Shown: positions 10,777-22,584 of the stretch, piece after piece | Position numbering within the stretch: position 1 is the first letter of the stretch | How the letters are laid out: each line of letters opens with the position of its first letter | From: Kappaphycus alvarezii | Taxonomy: Eukaryota > Rhodophyta > Florideophyceae > Gigartinales > Solieriaceae | Length of the DNA stretch: 64,000 bases | Direction of reading: 5' to 3' | Assembly: GCA_002205965.3 (NCBI GenBank) | Contig: NADL03000740.1 | Span: 1,302,001 to 1,366,000 of the forward strand | The notes under the pieces: model-generated | What the model was told of the DNA's origin: nothing | What the model saw: the letters and a program-made list of their open reading frames with translations, nothing else | Databases searched by the model: none | Program-made: the position numbers and the translations under genes

Positions 10777-13700
10777 TCATTGCTCGGGAACCACATTTAA
10801 TTGTCCCGTCTCGATGACAGATCGTAGCATCGCTTGCGACATCCGCTTCGTAAGCCATCGGCAATATTTTTGAGCTTCGAATAAAGCCGATGTCAGAAAT
10901 GACCTTGTCCCTAAACCCTTCACGTGCAGCTGCTATGTCGAGATCTCTTCTTTCTAGGTCCTCGAACCCTTCGAGATGACGTCGAAGAGGCTCTTACTGT
11001 CTGTGAGTAAGTTGGATTGGGATACGTCGATTCAGCATACTTGCGAGTTCTGCAGAAAGTGCAATGGCATAGTCAAACATATCGCTAAACGCTATAACTT
11101 CTCCAGACAAAGCGGAGCGAGTCATCCGCCTGGCCTTGTACGACCTAAATGCGATCGGTACTACCATTTCCCTTGCGTCACCAAGGAGTATAACATGACC
11201 AAGCTGTGAGGAGAGGTCGTGGTTGTTAGCGAACGAAGAATCTGAGAAAAAACGATCTTAATGTCTTATGATCCAGCTTAGAAATCTTAAGTGGAGTGCG
11301 ATTGTTCGTGGCATACTTGATAGCCTTATTGAGTTGCCGAATGTATGCCTTGGGCTGCTTCGCAAACAAGTCCTCCGTACCTGCGCCAATTGTGCAATTT
11401 TAGACAGACAATATGGTCGAGAGTGCGATAACCATGCCAGTGTCATCCGCATGGATCGGAACTGTTTCAATTAGGCGTCGCGAGGTAGCACTACAGTTTT
11501 CGAAGATAGTGGTTTGATCAATGAGCACGTCCCCCTCTTGGTCCTTAGTGAGCGGGAAACCCATATGCTCGAATGGTAACAGCGAATACTCTGCCATGTC
11601 GAACGCCTTGTTCGTCTGTGATGTCAGTCTACGAACTTCTTGTTACCTGCGCGTAGTATGTCATCCACGTAAGTACCGCTCATCCAGAGAGAATCTCATT
11701 CTCCAGAAAGAAGTAAAGAGCGGCATCCAGCTTGCACTGCCTCATGCCGAGTTCTTCCCGATGATGTCGGTCTAACGTTGTATGCCATAGTCTCCTGCAT
11801 CACATAGCCCGTATAATTTCAAGCACTGATGCGGTTCTAGGGAAAACTCTGGGGCTGGGTTCCGAAGGTAAATGTCCCGCCCAAGGGGTTCGGAAGCTTG
11901 TAGATAGGCCTGACGTATGTCTGACGACCACACGTCAAAACCAAATATAGCGGCTAGTGCTAGCAAAAGCCGGGCAGACTGGGCTAGAGTATTGCTTGTA
12001 TGAACCATCAGTTCTTTCCATTTGTCTTGTGTCCTCCCATAACATATCGAGCCTTATACTTAATCTGTCCGTCCAACGTGGACTTAATGGCCAATACAAA
12101 CCGGCCCGTTAGTACGTTTGCATCTGGAGGACTTCTTCCTTTAATACCACCTTAAATGTTCCCCGGTCGAACAGACCTCGGACTTCAGCCAGTTTAGCTT
12201 GCGCATCTCCTCACTATGCGCCCTTTCATCATCAGATTCTAGAACTTCTGTCATCAATATGACTTCGTCCTGAGACGTTCTGAAGGAAGACATGCCACGG
12301 TCTATATCAACGAGGAATGAGTGAGAGAGTACTTCCGGAGTGAAGTACGGTTTCACTTGTGCGAGATTGAATGGTCTCGCAGGCCCAACGTTCGCATCAC
12401 GTACATATGCAAGCTTCTTTGTGGCGTCCATGGCAATGACCGTGAAAGGCCTAGCCATTCACCAATACGACTGTTCAAAACCTTCTCTCGCCAGACTAGA
12501 CTTGATCACCTGGCTCGTATAGTTGGTCGCATGCTGGTGGCACAGCGTGATGAAGCGCTCTTTTGAGCTTAAGCGACGCCATCTGCCCTTCATTTCCCGT
12601 CGAGCCACCTCCGCAAGCTCAGCACGTTCGCTGAGCGTAGCACGGCTCGGCGTGGCCTCAGAAGCAGTATGCATTCGGGGATACTCACCAAATACTAGTG
12701 CCGGGGACTAATCCTTCTGGACCTAAAGTATCGTTCATTGCCTGACAGCACATGCAAGGGCAAGATGCTTCTTCGTGTCGGGTCTCGCGTGCATATCTTG
12801 CGGTAAGTCGTGCGTAGAGGACCGTGGTAACGTTCGACAAGGCCTAAACTTGAATGGGACTCGATCCCGGTGCGGTCTACTTGTACATTGGCACATCTGG
12901 CGAGATGTATGAAGCGTTCTCCGAAGTTAGATCCTTGATCGGTAAGAATGCGGTTAGGTAGTCCAGTGTATACAGAAGACCAGCATCGTATGAATGCATC
13001 CCAGATACCTTCAGTGGTCATGGAGTCCAAGAATGATGCGGCACTGAAGTGATGCTTCATCCACTACATGCAGTACCGGGTCATTACCTAAGTACATAAC
13101 GTCGAGTAGGACGCGTTCATTGAAGCGCAGGTCTCCTGTGCCGGTTGTGACTCGGAAACGATGGGGCCCAGGCTTAATACTTTGGCATGGGTCACAGTGT
13201 TTCACGATTTCCAGTTCACGAAGTGTCTCCTTCGTTGCGTGCTCCGGTCTAGCCTTCTTAATCAAGTTGAATAATTTTGATACACTAGGATGGAAGAAAT
13301 TTCGATGGAGCTTAGACAGCTGAGCTCTTGAAAAATACATGGAAGGTGTGAAGCTCATTTCCGCATACAGATGGTTACTTCGCGAGCGGATAATGGGGCA
13401 GTACCAGTCATCCATGAATACCTCCTTGCCATCTGTCGTTTGTATCTTCCTGCGTTTGGCCAGCCTGTTCGAAATAAGGCACGGCGTTAAGGCTTCCTTG
13501 TCCATGACATCCATTCCCAGGAGTGGAGGAATGTCGGCCTGTACGACATCCAAACCAACACGGATAGTGGGGCTCCCGGTGGTGTGTTAAGGGCAATATA
13601 TACCTTTCCCAAGAACCCGAAGGTTGTATCGGCGTAACGGAAGCTTTTTTGGAGTCGATTATCCTGCATTCATGGACTCCATTCTCATTGCAGATGCAGT

Positions 13701-14656
13701 TCAACTCCTTTCGTCCATCACAGAGTGCGGGGCACCGGTGTCGATACAGAATCCTGTAATCCTTGTGGCCTAGTGCGGCGCATCTGGCGAACGAAGGTCT
13801 GCGGCCCTGAGTCGGATATGATGATGATGTCCTTCACCCCGTTTCTTCAACTTCCGGCGACGGGGATCACGTCTCACTAATCCTCGTCGCCAAACCGAAA
13901 ATCCTGCGGCTCTCGTAGTTCCGCGCTGAGCGTGTTGATATACACGTCTTGTTCCTTAGCCTCAAGAATGTCAGCATGAGCGGTAATCGGAGGATTCGAA
14001 GAATCACAGTCCGAATCATGATCACGGGTATTTCTTATTAAGGCATGAATGTTTCGCCTCTTGCATTGAGTCACACTTCTCGAAGGTGTCATGCTGGTCA
14101 TGTCTTGCTTAAGCATTTTCTTAATGATCCTGAATTAGATCAGCTACTATGTGGATTTCTGGGGTGCCTTGCTTGAGCCTTTTCTAAACATGACGACTGG
14201 CTGCGTCTTCAGCGCATTTATGTTGCCGATTCCATAGCTCACCACAGCGGACACACTCCCCACGACGTCTTGCTTCCTCGAATGTCTTTGCCGAGTATCG
14301 CGGCTCGGAGCAGGCTTGACATGCCTCCTATAACCCCTTCCATCCTTCCAGTGAACATGGCGTGGCTTGCGACTGTATCGCATTACGTGTGTGCACACAC
14401 CTTCTTCATCACTGTCCACGATTCCCGTATTTGAAAATGGGTCCCGGAGAGCATGGAAAGCTGCTTGAGGTGTTGAATAGACTCGTGTAGGCGGTGGCGA
14501 ATCCATTGTATGTATACTTCTGCGCAGTTATATTCCATATAGGTATCTTAGACCAATCGGCGTGCTCAGCAACAGCTCGACGAAGATAGTCCGTCTTGTT
14601 GGCATCCGACTGAAAACCGCTAGGGCACCGGGATCAAGCTCATTTATTTGATTCAT
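10777..14656 (-). pseudogene. Ty1/copia gag-pol relic, element B
   Basis: On the minus strand the order is complete. Gag starts at an ATG at 14656 and contains a zinc-knuckle-like CVRCGELWNRQHKC (about 14250) in a shifted frame. Then come a protease remnant with PPLLGMDVMD (about 13530), the integrase zinc finger LSKLHRNFFHPS with CDPCQ (about 13330-13190), an integrase core with RILTDQGSNF (about 12950), RT with [20 protein letters not shown] (about 11960-11900) and [10 protein letters not shown] (about 11800), RNase H with TDSKSLFDVIS-like sequence (about 11020-10960), and finally WLTKRMSQAMLRSVIETG with a stop at 10777-10779. Frame changes are numerous, so it is dead. It is less A+T-rich and less decayed than the relic at 49-52 kb. 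Confidence 0.8.
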
Positions 14657-15956
14657 TTTCTTGTTTGGTAGCTTGAGTGGGCTGTCCTATTTTTAATCAA
14701 ATTATTCATTTGAGTACTCGTCGTCGTATTAAATTGCTTGGCAAACCGGGGGAGAAGTTCCCTTCCACCTCTCAGCTGGCACTGTCTTCTTTGTAGAACT
14801 TATTTGTCGTGTTCCGCTTCGTTGCCGTAGAGAGCGCCTCGCGAAGAAACAGGTCGATCGAAGGCCTGTAAAGTATGCGAAAGAGACAAGGCAACGACAT
14901 TAGCTTCAAAAAAAACGTGGTACTAGAAGGCATTAAACTGTAAATGTCATGCTCAACCAAAATCCCGTTGTTGAAAAGGCATACGGACACAATTTTTCGG
15001 CCGCCGAAGAGGATTAGTCGCCTGGTGATATCCGTATCCGTGCTTTTGGCCGCTCTACGGTTTGTGACTACCTTTAGCCATCGGATGGGCTCATTGCGCA
15101 ACTTTTGCAGGATTGAAGACACACATCTGGAGCAAGGATCCCTTTGTGTCGCTAGTGTACTTTTGCCAGACTCTGTTGTCTAACCCTTAGACTCCTTATC
15201 CGAAACGAGGGTGGTTTGGATACTGGCCATCCATTGGGATCATATGCTGCACTTTGGTTACGGATGCCAGCGCAACAGTCGCCACGGCAGTCAGTTTGCT
15301 GTGCTGAGCAATGATATCGCACGGGCAGCTCGATTCCCTTTAATCGAACGCGTCTGCCTCATCAACACCGGACAAGGCCGTACACTAGAGCTTTGGGAGC
15401 TGTAGGTGGTACTTACCATTACAATATAACATTTGTTATTCCACTGGCTCCCTCTCCTCTCAGAGTCCGGATTTTTAACCGACTGACCAGCCTCAACGCG
15501 CCAAGGATGGAGAAGCAAAAAAATACCATGGTGTCCTTGCGGATTTGCGTGGGAGAAACAGGCTAGTTCATGTCCCTACATCCACGTTAGGCGAGCGGTA
15601 CCCGTAGGCGTATTCTCCTGTCGCAAAGCTCGCGAGAACCGTGGCCAATCGCCCAAGGGAACGGGTTTCGAAGGTTCGAGGTATTTTCTGCAGCGACAAT
15701 CGGCGTTGGCCATAAACTCCCGCGCGGCTCGTCTGCTGGCTTGCCTCACATCGACACTCTACTACACAGATCATCTGCAATCCTTACTGCGCTAGTCCAG
15801 TAGTTTGTCAGAAAGTCAAGTATACAGTACTGTAGACTTTTTGAACTGCCGGGCTTTGAAAAGAGGTTACTCCCAAGTGTAGCTTTGCTGCAGTCCGATA
15901 ATTTTGCACGGGAATTTAACCGTGGTAGAAGACAGTTGTACAACTTTGGCTATTCA
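14657..15956. other. Unassigned flank of copia B
   Basis: This should hold the 5' leader and possibly the 5' LTR of element B, but no repeat partner is visible near 10.1-10.7 kb. A minus ORF at 15122-14772 (116 residues) resembles nothing I know. A TACAGTACTGTAGA motif lies at 15822-15835. No other feature can be supported. Confidence 0.35.
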
Positions 15957-16215
15957 CTGAAACAGGTGAAAGGACCGTTTCTTCTTCGGTGCATGCTGTA
16001 ATGCTGCATACATTACGTTGGAGGCCCGTCGTCAGATTACTTTGATATATGCATCCTTTTGAATATCCGACGAGTTGAAGGGTCGCTAGTTGAAGTGTGG
16101 GTGCATCTTGCAGGGATTGACGATATAAGTGCTGCAGCTGACAATCAACAGAGGTTTGGAAGCCTTTGGCATCGGTTTTCAGATGACGTAAAGACCATGT
16201 TCGTCTATTGTTTCA
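15957..16215 (+). repeat. Dispersed ~260-bp repeat, copy 1
   Basis: The segment starting GAAACAGGTGAAAGGACCG is repeated in the same orientation at about 24289-24550 with few substitutions and short indels. In the downstream copy a frame stays open (HAVMLHTLRW, VWVHLAGVDD, FSDGVKTMFVYC). In this copy the frame is broken after about 30 residues. It is probably a fragment of the gene or element that ends at 24.6 kb. Confidence 0.75.
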
Positions 16216-16785
16216 CTGGTAGCACCGCGACAAGTCTCGGAGGATGAGAGGTTGTCTATCGGGAGGTAAAAGGCCAGGACCTGTCCATGCTGCGTGGTAT
16301 GGGGCGCGTAGCATGCAAATCAAGTATAGTCTACCGAAACTAGTGAGCTAGTTTGGATTGAATATCAACGTCTTAGATGCCGTTTGTATTGAGTCTTGTC
16401 ATAAGGCTGTTCAGTCGTGAAATAAACACGGAGGCTACGTTGAAAAATCCTAGCGCTGAGCGGGAGCTCAAGTCTGCATAGACGTGAGGGCCACGTTGAA
16501 AAGCTCGGCTCCGGTTAAAAGGTTCGGGGAACGTGGAAGCTACGTTTAAACGCTGTGTGTGTTCTGTGAGGACAAGACAGTGATGCATGAGCCCAGCAGG
16601 AGAGAACTGTCGATTAGTAGTAGCTGGGCCGCTAAGAAGAATGGAGAGAATCTTCGTTCCGAGATTCCATTTGAAATCGAATTGGAATGAGCCTGTGACT
16701 GGCTTGGAATGGGTCTCCGATAGACTCATAGCTTCTCCTGATAACAAGTCGACCGCGTGCGGTGACTCGAGACGAGATAAATTTT

Positions 16786-16956
16786 GTGTTGTGTAGACGT
16801 GTTTATATGCATGAAACGAAGTACAGTGGATAGCGAGGGATCCGACAAAGGGATGCTACACGACGCGTGGACACGTGGTTCGCTGCGTACACTCGTCTAT
16901 AAATGTGCGGAAGTGCAAGGGCAGGCGACGGCGAGTCTCTGGCATGCCTCTCTCTT
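16786..16956 (+). repeat. Left terminal direct repeat of YR element
   Basis: Begins GTGTTGTGTAGA and ends CATGCCTCTCTCTT. It aligns end to end with 20776-20953, with scattered substitutions and short indels. A TATAAATGTGCGG stretch near its middle (about 16899) could be a TATA box for the element. Confidence 0.8.
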
Positions 16957-17058
16957 CTCGAGAGTCCCAGCAAGACTGGGGGTAGGCACTTTTCAACTAC
17001 TGTCAAAAGAATACGACCACAGATCGCTGCGCTAAGTGATCACAAACAAGTGACAATC

Positions 17059-17406
17059 ATGGCTCAAGCGTTCAAGGATAGCAAGGAAACTGCCGATGAT
17101 CTATTTTTGAAAGCCAAAAGAGTCGCGAAAGGAAAAACTCTTGCTAAAGCAGGAATAGGAGCAACTTGGACTGCAACGTATGAGAAAACGGCGGAGCGTG
17201 GATCGAGACCAAAATACGGCCTAAGTCGTTATCCGTACGAGCAGGCCGGCAATTGGAGCTTTTATAAGTGGATTATTCGATCACGGGAGTGGCCGCCTCA
17301 CAAGGGTCTCGAAAAGCACGCAAGAACGCGAGCAGTGGCAGAGTACGAGGAAAAATACGTCAACGCCGCTGGTTATTGTGCTTCCTTTCATGAGGCAGTA
17401 ATCTAA
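17059..17406 (+). CDS. Gag-like ORF of YR element
   Basis: This open frame starts at MAQAFKDSKE and encodes about 115 residues rich in K, R and E, without a zinc knuckle. The same frame is open further upstream, but the ATG at 17059 follows the terminal repeat and is the more natural start. It has no recognised domain. Its position between the left repeat and the reverse transcriptase is the basis for calling it gag-like. The frame probably continued into 17410-17960 before indels, where further open stretches occur. Confidence 0.5.
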   Translation: MAQAFKDSKETADDLFLKAKRVAKGKTLAKAGIGATWTATYEKTAERGSRPKYGLSRYPYEQAGNWSFYKWIIRSREWPPHKGLEKHARTRAVAEYEEKYVNAAGYCASFHEAVI

Positions 17407-17739
17407 CTGATACAGGAAGTAATTGATGAGAACAAGGTGGATGAAGCCTTTCGGTTCGACGTTTGGGCTTTAATTGAAGCCAGATATTCATTAAGAGTTC
17501 TTTGTTAGCGCACTGAATTCTATTGCATGGGCGGTGAGGATCCCACGTATGCCAAGATGGTGGTACCGGCTCTGGAACGCAGGGAGATTTTGCCGCTGCT
17601 GAAGACCTCGATGAGACTCTGAACGAGCTAGAGTCGCATATGACATCCAATTGATGAAGGCAGTCGCCACCCTCAGCGCAAGTACCCCAGCAAAGCGTGC
17701 CAAAGAAAGGGTGAAGCTGCCGATGGGAATTAGTCACCA

Positions 17740-19680
17740 TTGGCCCTCGGCGCCCGCTTTGGCGCGGATTACAAACCCGAGTCGAAACATGGCGCCAGAT
17801 GGAGGCCTCTGCACATATGTGTCGGGCCATCCAGTTTGGGTATACGAACCGCCTGTCGAGCCTTTTATTTTAGAGCAAGGCGAGGAGTTGGGGGATATCC
17901 CCTTGTCGGTGGGGGATCTGGAGTTCGGGGATCCGAACCTGGCTTTAGGTGCCGCACTGGAATAAACCAAGAGATATCGAGTGATCATGCCATGCGTACG
18001 AAGGAAAATGGTGCTATCATTTCGTCGGCCTTCACTGTGTGGCAAGATCGAGACGAAGGGCTCAAAGGCCGCTTTGTTGTGAACCTATCGAAGCAATCAA
18101 AGAGATGGCGAAAGGAACTATGCGCATGGAGACCCTATCGAATTTGCATTGAACATTCAGCGTGTAGATCACTTTATTACAATGGATATCGAAAAGGGAT
18201 ACCGTCATCTACGCTTGCACCCATTTGCGCGATTGGTTTACTTTCCGCTACAATGGCCGATACTGCAGATGTATTCTCTCCCATTTGGGTGGGGGCGGTC
18301 GCCGCTGTGGTTCACGCGGCTTGTGTCACCGTTCGTTCACTAAATGCGGACATATAGATACCGCATACTGGCGTACATCGACGATTTTGATCGCTCCCTC
18401 TCTATATGGTACAACGGCAGGTCTGACGGACTGCGATCAGGGACAGAAGTCGATCACTTCGCTTATTGGACGCCTGGGCCTGAATCAACAAACAGGAAAA
18501 GGCTAATGAAAAGAGCACTCGTTGTGGAACACCTGGGCGTCATGGTAGACTGCATACGGATGAGGTTCTACGTAACGAAGCGGAGGTGCAAAACGTTCAA
18601 CAGCTGTCTGGGAAGCTGCTGAAGCAAGTGATTCTGGGACGGCGCTGGGTTTCGGTCGCCGATGTGTCTAGTTTCTGTGGCGCCTGTGTTTCGTTAAGTT
18701 TAGCAATGCCTTGGGCACGGTTCTACACTCGATCACTGTACTGGGACTTTCCAGCAATCGAAGGCACGATAATCGCGGTCGATGCCGTTTATCGCATCAA
18801 TCAGTACGGGATCTCCTTTTTGGCGCCAGTTATCGCGAGCGGCAACAGAAGGACGCCCAATCACTCCATCGCCTGCTCAGGCTGCCGTGCACTCCGACGC
18901 AGCGGAAATGGCATACGGCGGTACCTTAAATTTCGAGACACAAGACCTGGAATGGAAGGAATGTGACAGGCCAAGGTGTCTGGAGGTGGAGAGATCGAGC
19001 TGCATCCATCACACTCCGAGAACTGAAAGCCATACGCCGTTTGTTATGCGGGCTGATTGGAACAGAGATTTGTCGACATGGCATCCAGCACTTGCTTTCC
19101 ATGTAGACAACCAGGCGGTCGTGCACATCGCAAACAGCTTCGTGTCCGCAAGTCGACCAATGATGCGGTAGCTTCGTCGTCTCAAACTTGTGCTCGACAA
19201 ATTGGCAGTTTGGATAAGATCAGATGGGATCCCATCCGCTGTCAACCAGTTTTCCGACAGGTTGTCGTGACGTTTCCCCCGCGGCAATTCGTAGATTCGG
19301 AAGCATCTGCGGCGTTCCGTCGCGGATGGAATATTAAGGTGCCCATCGACGCTTTCAAGTTTCGACCACTCGGCGAGCCGCCATCTTATCTGCGTCGGGC
19401 GATGTTCAAGGAGCTGGAATCAGAATGGAACACTGAGGACATACGTCTACTTTGCCCACCAGTGGACTTGATTGGAATAACAGTGAATAAACTCGCGCGA
19501 ACGAAGACGCCGGCAGTCCTTCTGATCCCGGACTGGCCCCGACAGCCCTGGCACCAAGCGGCTCTTCGCATGGCATCGCAGGTGGAACGACTCTCGCCAC
19601 ACCCACCTGCAGTTTGGAGTGCACAACGGATACTCTATCCAGCGTGGAGACTGCTGCAACTCGAGATAAACCTATGAGCA
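17740..19680 (+). pseudogene. Reverse transcriptase/RNase H of YR element
   Basis: RT motifs are clear though split between frames: VNLSKQSKRW (about 18080), MDIEKGYRHLRLHP (about 18182-18224), FGWGRSPLWFTRL (about 18286-18325), RILAYIDDF with the catalytic DD (about 18362-18388), then IAPSLYGT. RNase H follows with VHSDAAEMAYGGTL (about 18890-18932) and HVDNQAVVHIANS (about 19102-19140). Further on is an LLIPDWPRQPWHQ motif (about 19518-19556), typical of the end of DIRS-type pol. At least four frame changes separate these pieces. Confidence 0.8.
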
Positions 19681-19682
19681 CT

Positions 19683-20728
19683 CGCTCCGTTGCACGAGTA
19701 CAGGCATTGAGAAATCTCGGTTCACAACGGATCGCTGATCTTGCGGGCGTATCTCCCAGTTGTCGTATGACGCATCTCTTGTCGCCTAGTTCGCTTGCAG
19801 TGACCGTCCGGCTTCCTCACGTAACTCTCAATGGACAGCCTGGTTGGATTTTTGTGCTTCCGACGGCCGGGATCCACTCCAGTGACGGAAGGACATATAG
19901 TTGCTTTTATTGGATGGTTGAGAATTGAAAGGGAATCAGGTCGAAGTAACGTAAGCAGTACTTCAATTCCTCAGTATCTCTCAGTCGTACGACAAATGCA
20001 CCTTCTCATGACTGGGCAGCGTTTGCCTTCGTTCCCCTTTGTGGACATTGTTGTTAGGGCCTACCGAAAATGGGAAGAGGACAGTTGCCCACAAGAACTC
20101 TTCCAGTGTGGTGTGCCCGCGACTGAAGTTCAACGCATTTGGGGTTAGTAATGGCCTCCTCGAATTCTAGCGCTATTCGAAATGTGCCGCCTGTGTGTTT
20201 ACCTACTGCTTTAATGGGCTACGGAGAGCTCTGTTCTTCTCTTCTCGCATCTGACGTTTGGTTCGAAGACGGCGTCATCTTTGCTCGCGCAAAGATGTGG
20301 AAGGGACGGAGGTCAGTCGTGAGCAACTTATCGCCCATCATCGCATACCTGGGATTTCATCACCACTGACCTCTTCGCTCGATGCGTGATATTCGCGGCA
20401 CTCATATCCCTTTTGCGCTTTCTGGGAAACCAGCAGTGTGGCAGTCTCAGGGCCTAAACGTGCCTTGCAACGTGTCCTAAACTCGTTGAGTATCTGTCCT
20501 CCTCCTGGAAGTTCACATCGCACTCCTACGCATCGGAGCTCACACCGAACAAGTTCTGCTCGGCATCCCATTGGAGTCTCGCATGGCCCGATTTGGTTGG
20601 GGGCCCGGAAGTTTGTCTATGACTGTTCTGTATTTTGATCGCAGTACTCGTCCTAGTGCCGCGTCTTTCTGGTTTTTCGGGCCACGCCTACTGCAGCGTC
20701 CGTTTCATTCCTCCTCCGCTTCGGCATA
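19683..20728 (+). pseudogene. Tyrosine recombinase of YR element
   Basis: The N-terminal core-binding part contains VVRQMHLLMTGQRLPSFPF (about 19986-20042). A catalytic-domain stretch ALMGYGELCSSLLASDV (about 20207-20257) corresponds to the region holding the first catalytic Arg in active enzymes. The C-terminal GIPLESRMARFGWGPGS with LYFDRSTRPSA (about 20560-20660) corresponds to the HxxR...Y end of DIRS/Ngaro recombinases. A frame change lies near 20145 and another after 20365. It would integrate circular cDNA without a target duplication. Confidence 0.7.
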
Positions 20729-20775
20729 GGGGAAAATCGTTTCTCTCGGTGCCAGTGTTACTGCTTTAGGGTGTA

Positions 20776-20953
20776 GTGTTGTGTAGATGCGTTTATTCGC
20801 ATGAAACGAAGTACAGTGGATAGCGAGGGCGATCCCACAAGGGAATGCTACACGAAGCGTACGTAGACACGTGGTTCGCTGGCGTACACTCGTCTATAAA
20901 TGTGCGGGAGTGCAAGGGCAGGCGACGGCGAGTCTCTGGCATGCCTCTCTCTT
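20776..20953 (+). repeat. Right terminal direct repeat of YR element
   Basis: Copy of 16786-16956 in the same orientation, with differences such as an extra GTAC-containing insert near 20860 (ACGAAGCGTACGTAGACACG against ACGACGCGTGGACACG). It is slightly longer than the left copy. It ends at CATGCCTCTCTCTT, after which the flanks diverge completely. Confidence 0.8.
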
Positions 20954-22584
20954 CCGCACCCCCTCCTTTTTGGCTGGCCAACATCATAACTCTCTCTTTG
21001 GGGCCCTACTGACGTAGATCGGGCAACTTACAGTTGAACTTATTTTGTTCAGGCAGTAACTTTATGGCATCAGTAAAACGGGTGTCCGCGTTTGCGGTTT
21101 CGCGTGGCCAGAATTTATGATTCAAATATTGTTGATTTCCCCAGCCCGGTACGGGCTGATCAACGGGGCAGGTCGAAGGAAGTGGAGGGAGTCGGGGTGT
21201 CTAGCCGCCCCCGCCCTAGTCTCGAGGATGTGAGTTCGAGCCTTCCCCGTATAGAGTTTACTTTTTGCCAGTCATTTGTTTCTCTTTGGCTGTGTACGGT
21301 TTTGCACTCGTACTGAGGTGGCCACTGGAATATCCGGCACAGCTCATTACCGTAAAGAAAATCTTTTCGTGGGAAGAATTTATGCAATGTGATACTGTAC
21401 ATACAGTAAGGGGGCGTCACTCTGCAAGACTGCTTTCTGGGTAATGCCATTAAAGTACAGTTTGACATCAAAAGTTGAGAACTAACATCGCGAGGATTAT
21501 TTTAAAATCTCTTGTAGAGCTCGGAGGGTACACTGGCCGAGATGCAACACTATATTTTGTTTTAAAGCCCAATGGTTACATCGCCGCTTCAACGTTGGCA
21601 GTGCAAAGCTTTGCCATGCTTCGCACCAGCTCTCGGGTTGCCAAATATTCTGTCTACTGCGACGGTTTTCCCATGTCAAGTCCCCGCATCCAACACTATC
21701 CCTCTCAAGCAGTTCTTTTGCGGTAGATTCCTTGAAAGATGGAGCACGATACCGGACGCGACATCTCAGGAGTCGACTACCACCATCGAGGATTGTGTGG
21801 GAACCTGGCCTCATTTTCGCGCCATAATATCTACTACAGTACGGACAGGCTGTCCTGTCCAGGGCACACATGTAGTGCCACGTGTGATTGCCACTTTTAG
21901 GGCCACGTGTAAGGCCAAGGCAATTACATCTATTCCCTTAATTATCCCTTTATTTTAGTAATTACTGTAGGACTAATTAGTTGACAGTGCCACAGTAGGT
22001 GGCACCGATACTACTTAGGGCCGTTGGCCTTCCTACCAGTAAAGGGAAACCAACCATCAGACCGATCCCTTGACCAGCACCACCGAGACCGGAGTAGTCC
22101 GGTGTAGTTTGTCTAGGTTTGGCCTAGTTGAGTGCCGGAAAGCCTAGCGCTGCACGAGATCACTACAGCTAGACAAACTAGCGTGCGTCCTGAATAAGCG
22201 GCGTTACTCGTGTGCGTAGTAGACACAGTGACCGTAGTAGTCACACCCACTAACCCTTTCGGGCGCTTCCGAGTAGGATCGCCTACCCTTACTAACCGCC
22301 TCCCTCCTCCTCTCTTCTTTCTTTTCTTCCTCCTTTCCCTTTCCCTTTCTACCAATCCCCCACTCCAGGTTCACCTGGAGGATCCTGGGGCGTCTTCCTA
22401 GTCCTTTCGAGCGCGACCTACGGTCGCTCTGCCCTGCTACTCCTGTAGCTGTCTATCCCAGGTAGACTGGTCTCCCTAAGAAGCTCCGCTTCTAAAACCC
22501 CCAATTGGTGCGTGGACCTTACAAGTCAATTCTACTACAGCTGGGATAAATGTTGCTCGTGAGTTTGAGGAAGGCGAAAGCGTA
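20954..22584. other. Intergenic, possible solo LTR and pyrimidine tract
   Basis: No gene is supported. A TACTGTACATACAGTA cluster lies at 21393-21408. From about 21868 to 22500 the sequence has an LTR-like look: a CCACGTGTGATTGCC...CCACGTGTAAGGCC pair, many short inverted words, a long pyrimidine tract at about 22300-22352, and a palindrome-rich CCAGGTTCACCTGGAGGA at about 22364-22381. With no second copy it remains a guess. Confidence 0.3.

Larger units (their letters stand above)
16786..20953 (+). mobile_element. DIRS/Ngaro-like tyrosine-recombinase retroelement
   Basis: The element is bounded by direct repeats at 16786-16956 and 20776-20953. Inside are a gag-like ORF, a reverse transcriptase/RNase H region and a tyrosine recombinase in that order on the + strand. 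This combination, with no DDE integrase, is diagnostic of YR retroelements. Total length about 4.17 kb is in the Ngaro range. Several frame breaks show that this copy is inactive. I looked for the split B1-A2-B2 arrangement of Ngaro around the right repeat and did not see a clear B1/B2 pair. Confidence 0.8.

Noticed and set aside
21140-21260. tRNA-like stretch with GAGTTCGAGCC T-loop
   Set aside because: The T-stem cannot pair and no matching D-arm or anticodon arm forms; it is only a chance B-box-like word.
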